Below, in pieces: positions 22,809 to 23,563 of a stretch of 23,563 nt of DNA (positions within the stretch are counted from its first letter, which is position 1; each line of letters opens with the position of its first letter). Both the position numbers and the translations under genes were made by a program. Source of the stretch: Alphaproteobacteria bacterium (GTDB taxonomy: Bacteria; Pseudomonadota; Alphaproteobacteria; Rhizobiales; Aestuariivirgaceae); NCBI GenBank assembly GCA_005884715.1, contig VAZZ01000139.1, positions 1-23,563 of the forward strand, read 5' to 3'. Below the pieces are notes generated by a model. The model did not search any database and was not told where the DNA came from. It was given only the letters and a program-made list of their open reading frames with translations.

Positions 22809-23563
22809 ATGTCCGATTATCTCGCCCAATCCGATCCCGGCCAACGCATCCTCGGCCGCTGCGACGAATTGGCGGCGATCAGCCGGACGGGCTCCGGCGT
22901 CACCCGCCTCTACCTCACCGGCGAACACCGGGCCGCCATGGCGCTGGTCGCCCAATGGATGCGCGAAGCCGGCATGGAGGTCCACACCGACCAGGCCGCC
23001 AATGTTATTGGCCGCTACCCTCCCGCCACGGGCGAAAGCGGCTATCTCCTCATCGGCTCTCATATCGACAGCGTTATCGATGCCGGAAAATATGACGGCC
23101 CGCTTGGCGTCATCACGGCCATCGACTGTGTTGCGATCATCAACCGCGACAAACGGCGCCTGCCCTTCGGCATCGAGGTCCTGGCCTTTGGCGATGAGGA
23201 AGGAACCCGCTTCGGCACCACGCTGATCGGCAGCCGCGCCGTCGCCGGTTCCTTGACGCCGCAGGATCTGGCGATCACGGACAAGGATGGTGTCTCGGTC
23301 GAAAACGCCCTGCGGGTCTTTGGCCTCGATCCGACGGCACTTCCGTTGGCGGCGCGCAAGCGTGAGGATGTGCTCGCTTATGTCGAAGTCCATATCGAGC
23401 AGGGTCCGGTTCTCGAACAGGCGGATTTGCCGGTCGGCATCGTCACATCGATATCAGCCCAGATCCGCAAGATCGTGACCCTCACAGGCGAGGCCAATCA
23501 CGCCGGCACCGTGCCGATGCGCCTGCGCCACGATCCATTCCTGGCGGGCGCCGAGGTGGGACT
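22809..23563 (+). CDS. M20-family allantoate/N-carbamoyl-L-amino acid amidohydrolase, 3' end outside window
   Basis: This is the first 251 codons of a zinc-dependent amidohydrolase of the HyuC/AllC/beta-ureidopropionase type. Metal ligands are visible: IGSHIDSV (H85), YDGPLG (D96), FGDEEGTRF (E130/E131) and VEVHIEQGPVLE. The dimerisation or lid motif GEANHAGTVPM follows. The ATG at 22809 is the first start after an in-frame stop at 22794-22796. No Shine-Dalgarno sequence is present, and a TTGCAC-N18-TAATCA promoter-like pair (22770-22799) would place the RNA start next to the ATG, so a leaderless message is possible. It hydrolyses an N-carbamoyl or ureido bond, releasing ammonia and CO2. Whether the substrate is allantoate, a carbamoyl amino acid or a pyrimidine product cannot be told. 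Confidence 0.88.
   Translation, partial: MSDYLAQSDPGQRILGRCDELAAISRTGSGVTRLYLTGEHRAAMALVAQWMREAGMEVHTDQAANVIGRYPPATGESGYLLIGSHIDSVIDAGKYDGPLGVITAIDCVAIINRDKRRLPFGIEVLAFGDEEGTRFGTTLIGSRAVAGSLTPQDLAITDKDGVSVENALRVFGLDPTALPLAARKREDVLAYVEVHIEQGPVLEQADLPVGIVTSISAQIRKIVTLTGEANHAGTVPMRLRHDPFLAGAEVG

Overview
The window looks like chromosomal DNA from an alphaproteobacterium of the Hyphomicrobiales (Rhizobiales) type. This is inferred from the high G+C content, the ABC-transporter-rich gene content, an invasion-associated-locus-B remnant, small charged proteins of rhizobial type, and a CTTCTCCCGC/GCGGGAGAAG palindrome of a kind common in these genomes. I cannot name the genus.

Left half (272-9522): a compatible-solute catabolism locus arranged around one divergent promoter near 4700. 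The minus-strand arm is eutB (broken), eutC, doeA/eutD and a second creatinase-like M24 gene. The plus-strand arm is ehuB (broken), ehuC, ehuD, ehuA, a GntR regulator and doeB/eutE, mostly joined by ATGA overlaps. Together these would import ectoine or hydroxyectoine, open the ring (DoeA), deacetylate the product (DoeB), and handle the hydroxy derivative (EutB/EutC). eutA, doeC and doeD are not in the window.

Middle (9670-15248): a minus-strand PotABCD-type importer operon. Its substrate-binding gene is broken, and it ends in a metallo-beta-lactamase-fold hydrolase. A TetR regulator is divergent to it, followed by a convergent SnoaL-like gene. Then come an MltB-type lytic transglycosylase, a palindromic repeat, a GntR/FCD tail remnant and an orphan B12-binding-type radical SAM protein.

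Right end (19064-23563): a run of very small plus-strand genes, a secreted COG4315-type protein, a GMC oxidoreductase on the minus strand, a truncated ialB remnant, and the 5' part of an M20 allantoate/N-carbamoyl amino acid amidohydrolase that runs off the window.

The most notable signal is damage. Three otherwise well-preserved genes each carry one frame-breaking lesion: a perfect 119-bp tandem duplication in eutB, a deletion of about 68 bp in ehuB, and a deletion of about 17 bp in the potD-like gene. Each is the first gene of its operon, and both importers thereby lose their binding protein. Recent decay and assembly error cannot be told apart from sequence alone. The second notable signal is the symmetric divergent eut/ehu promoter, where a 13-bp inverted repeat covers two overlapping promoters. 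I saw no convincing new defence or mobile system. Bases 1-271 hold no gene I can support.
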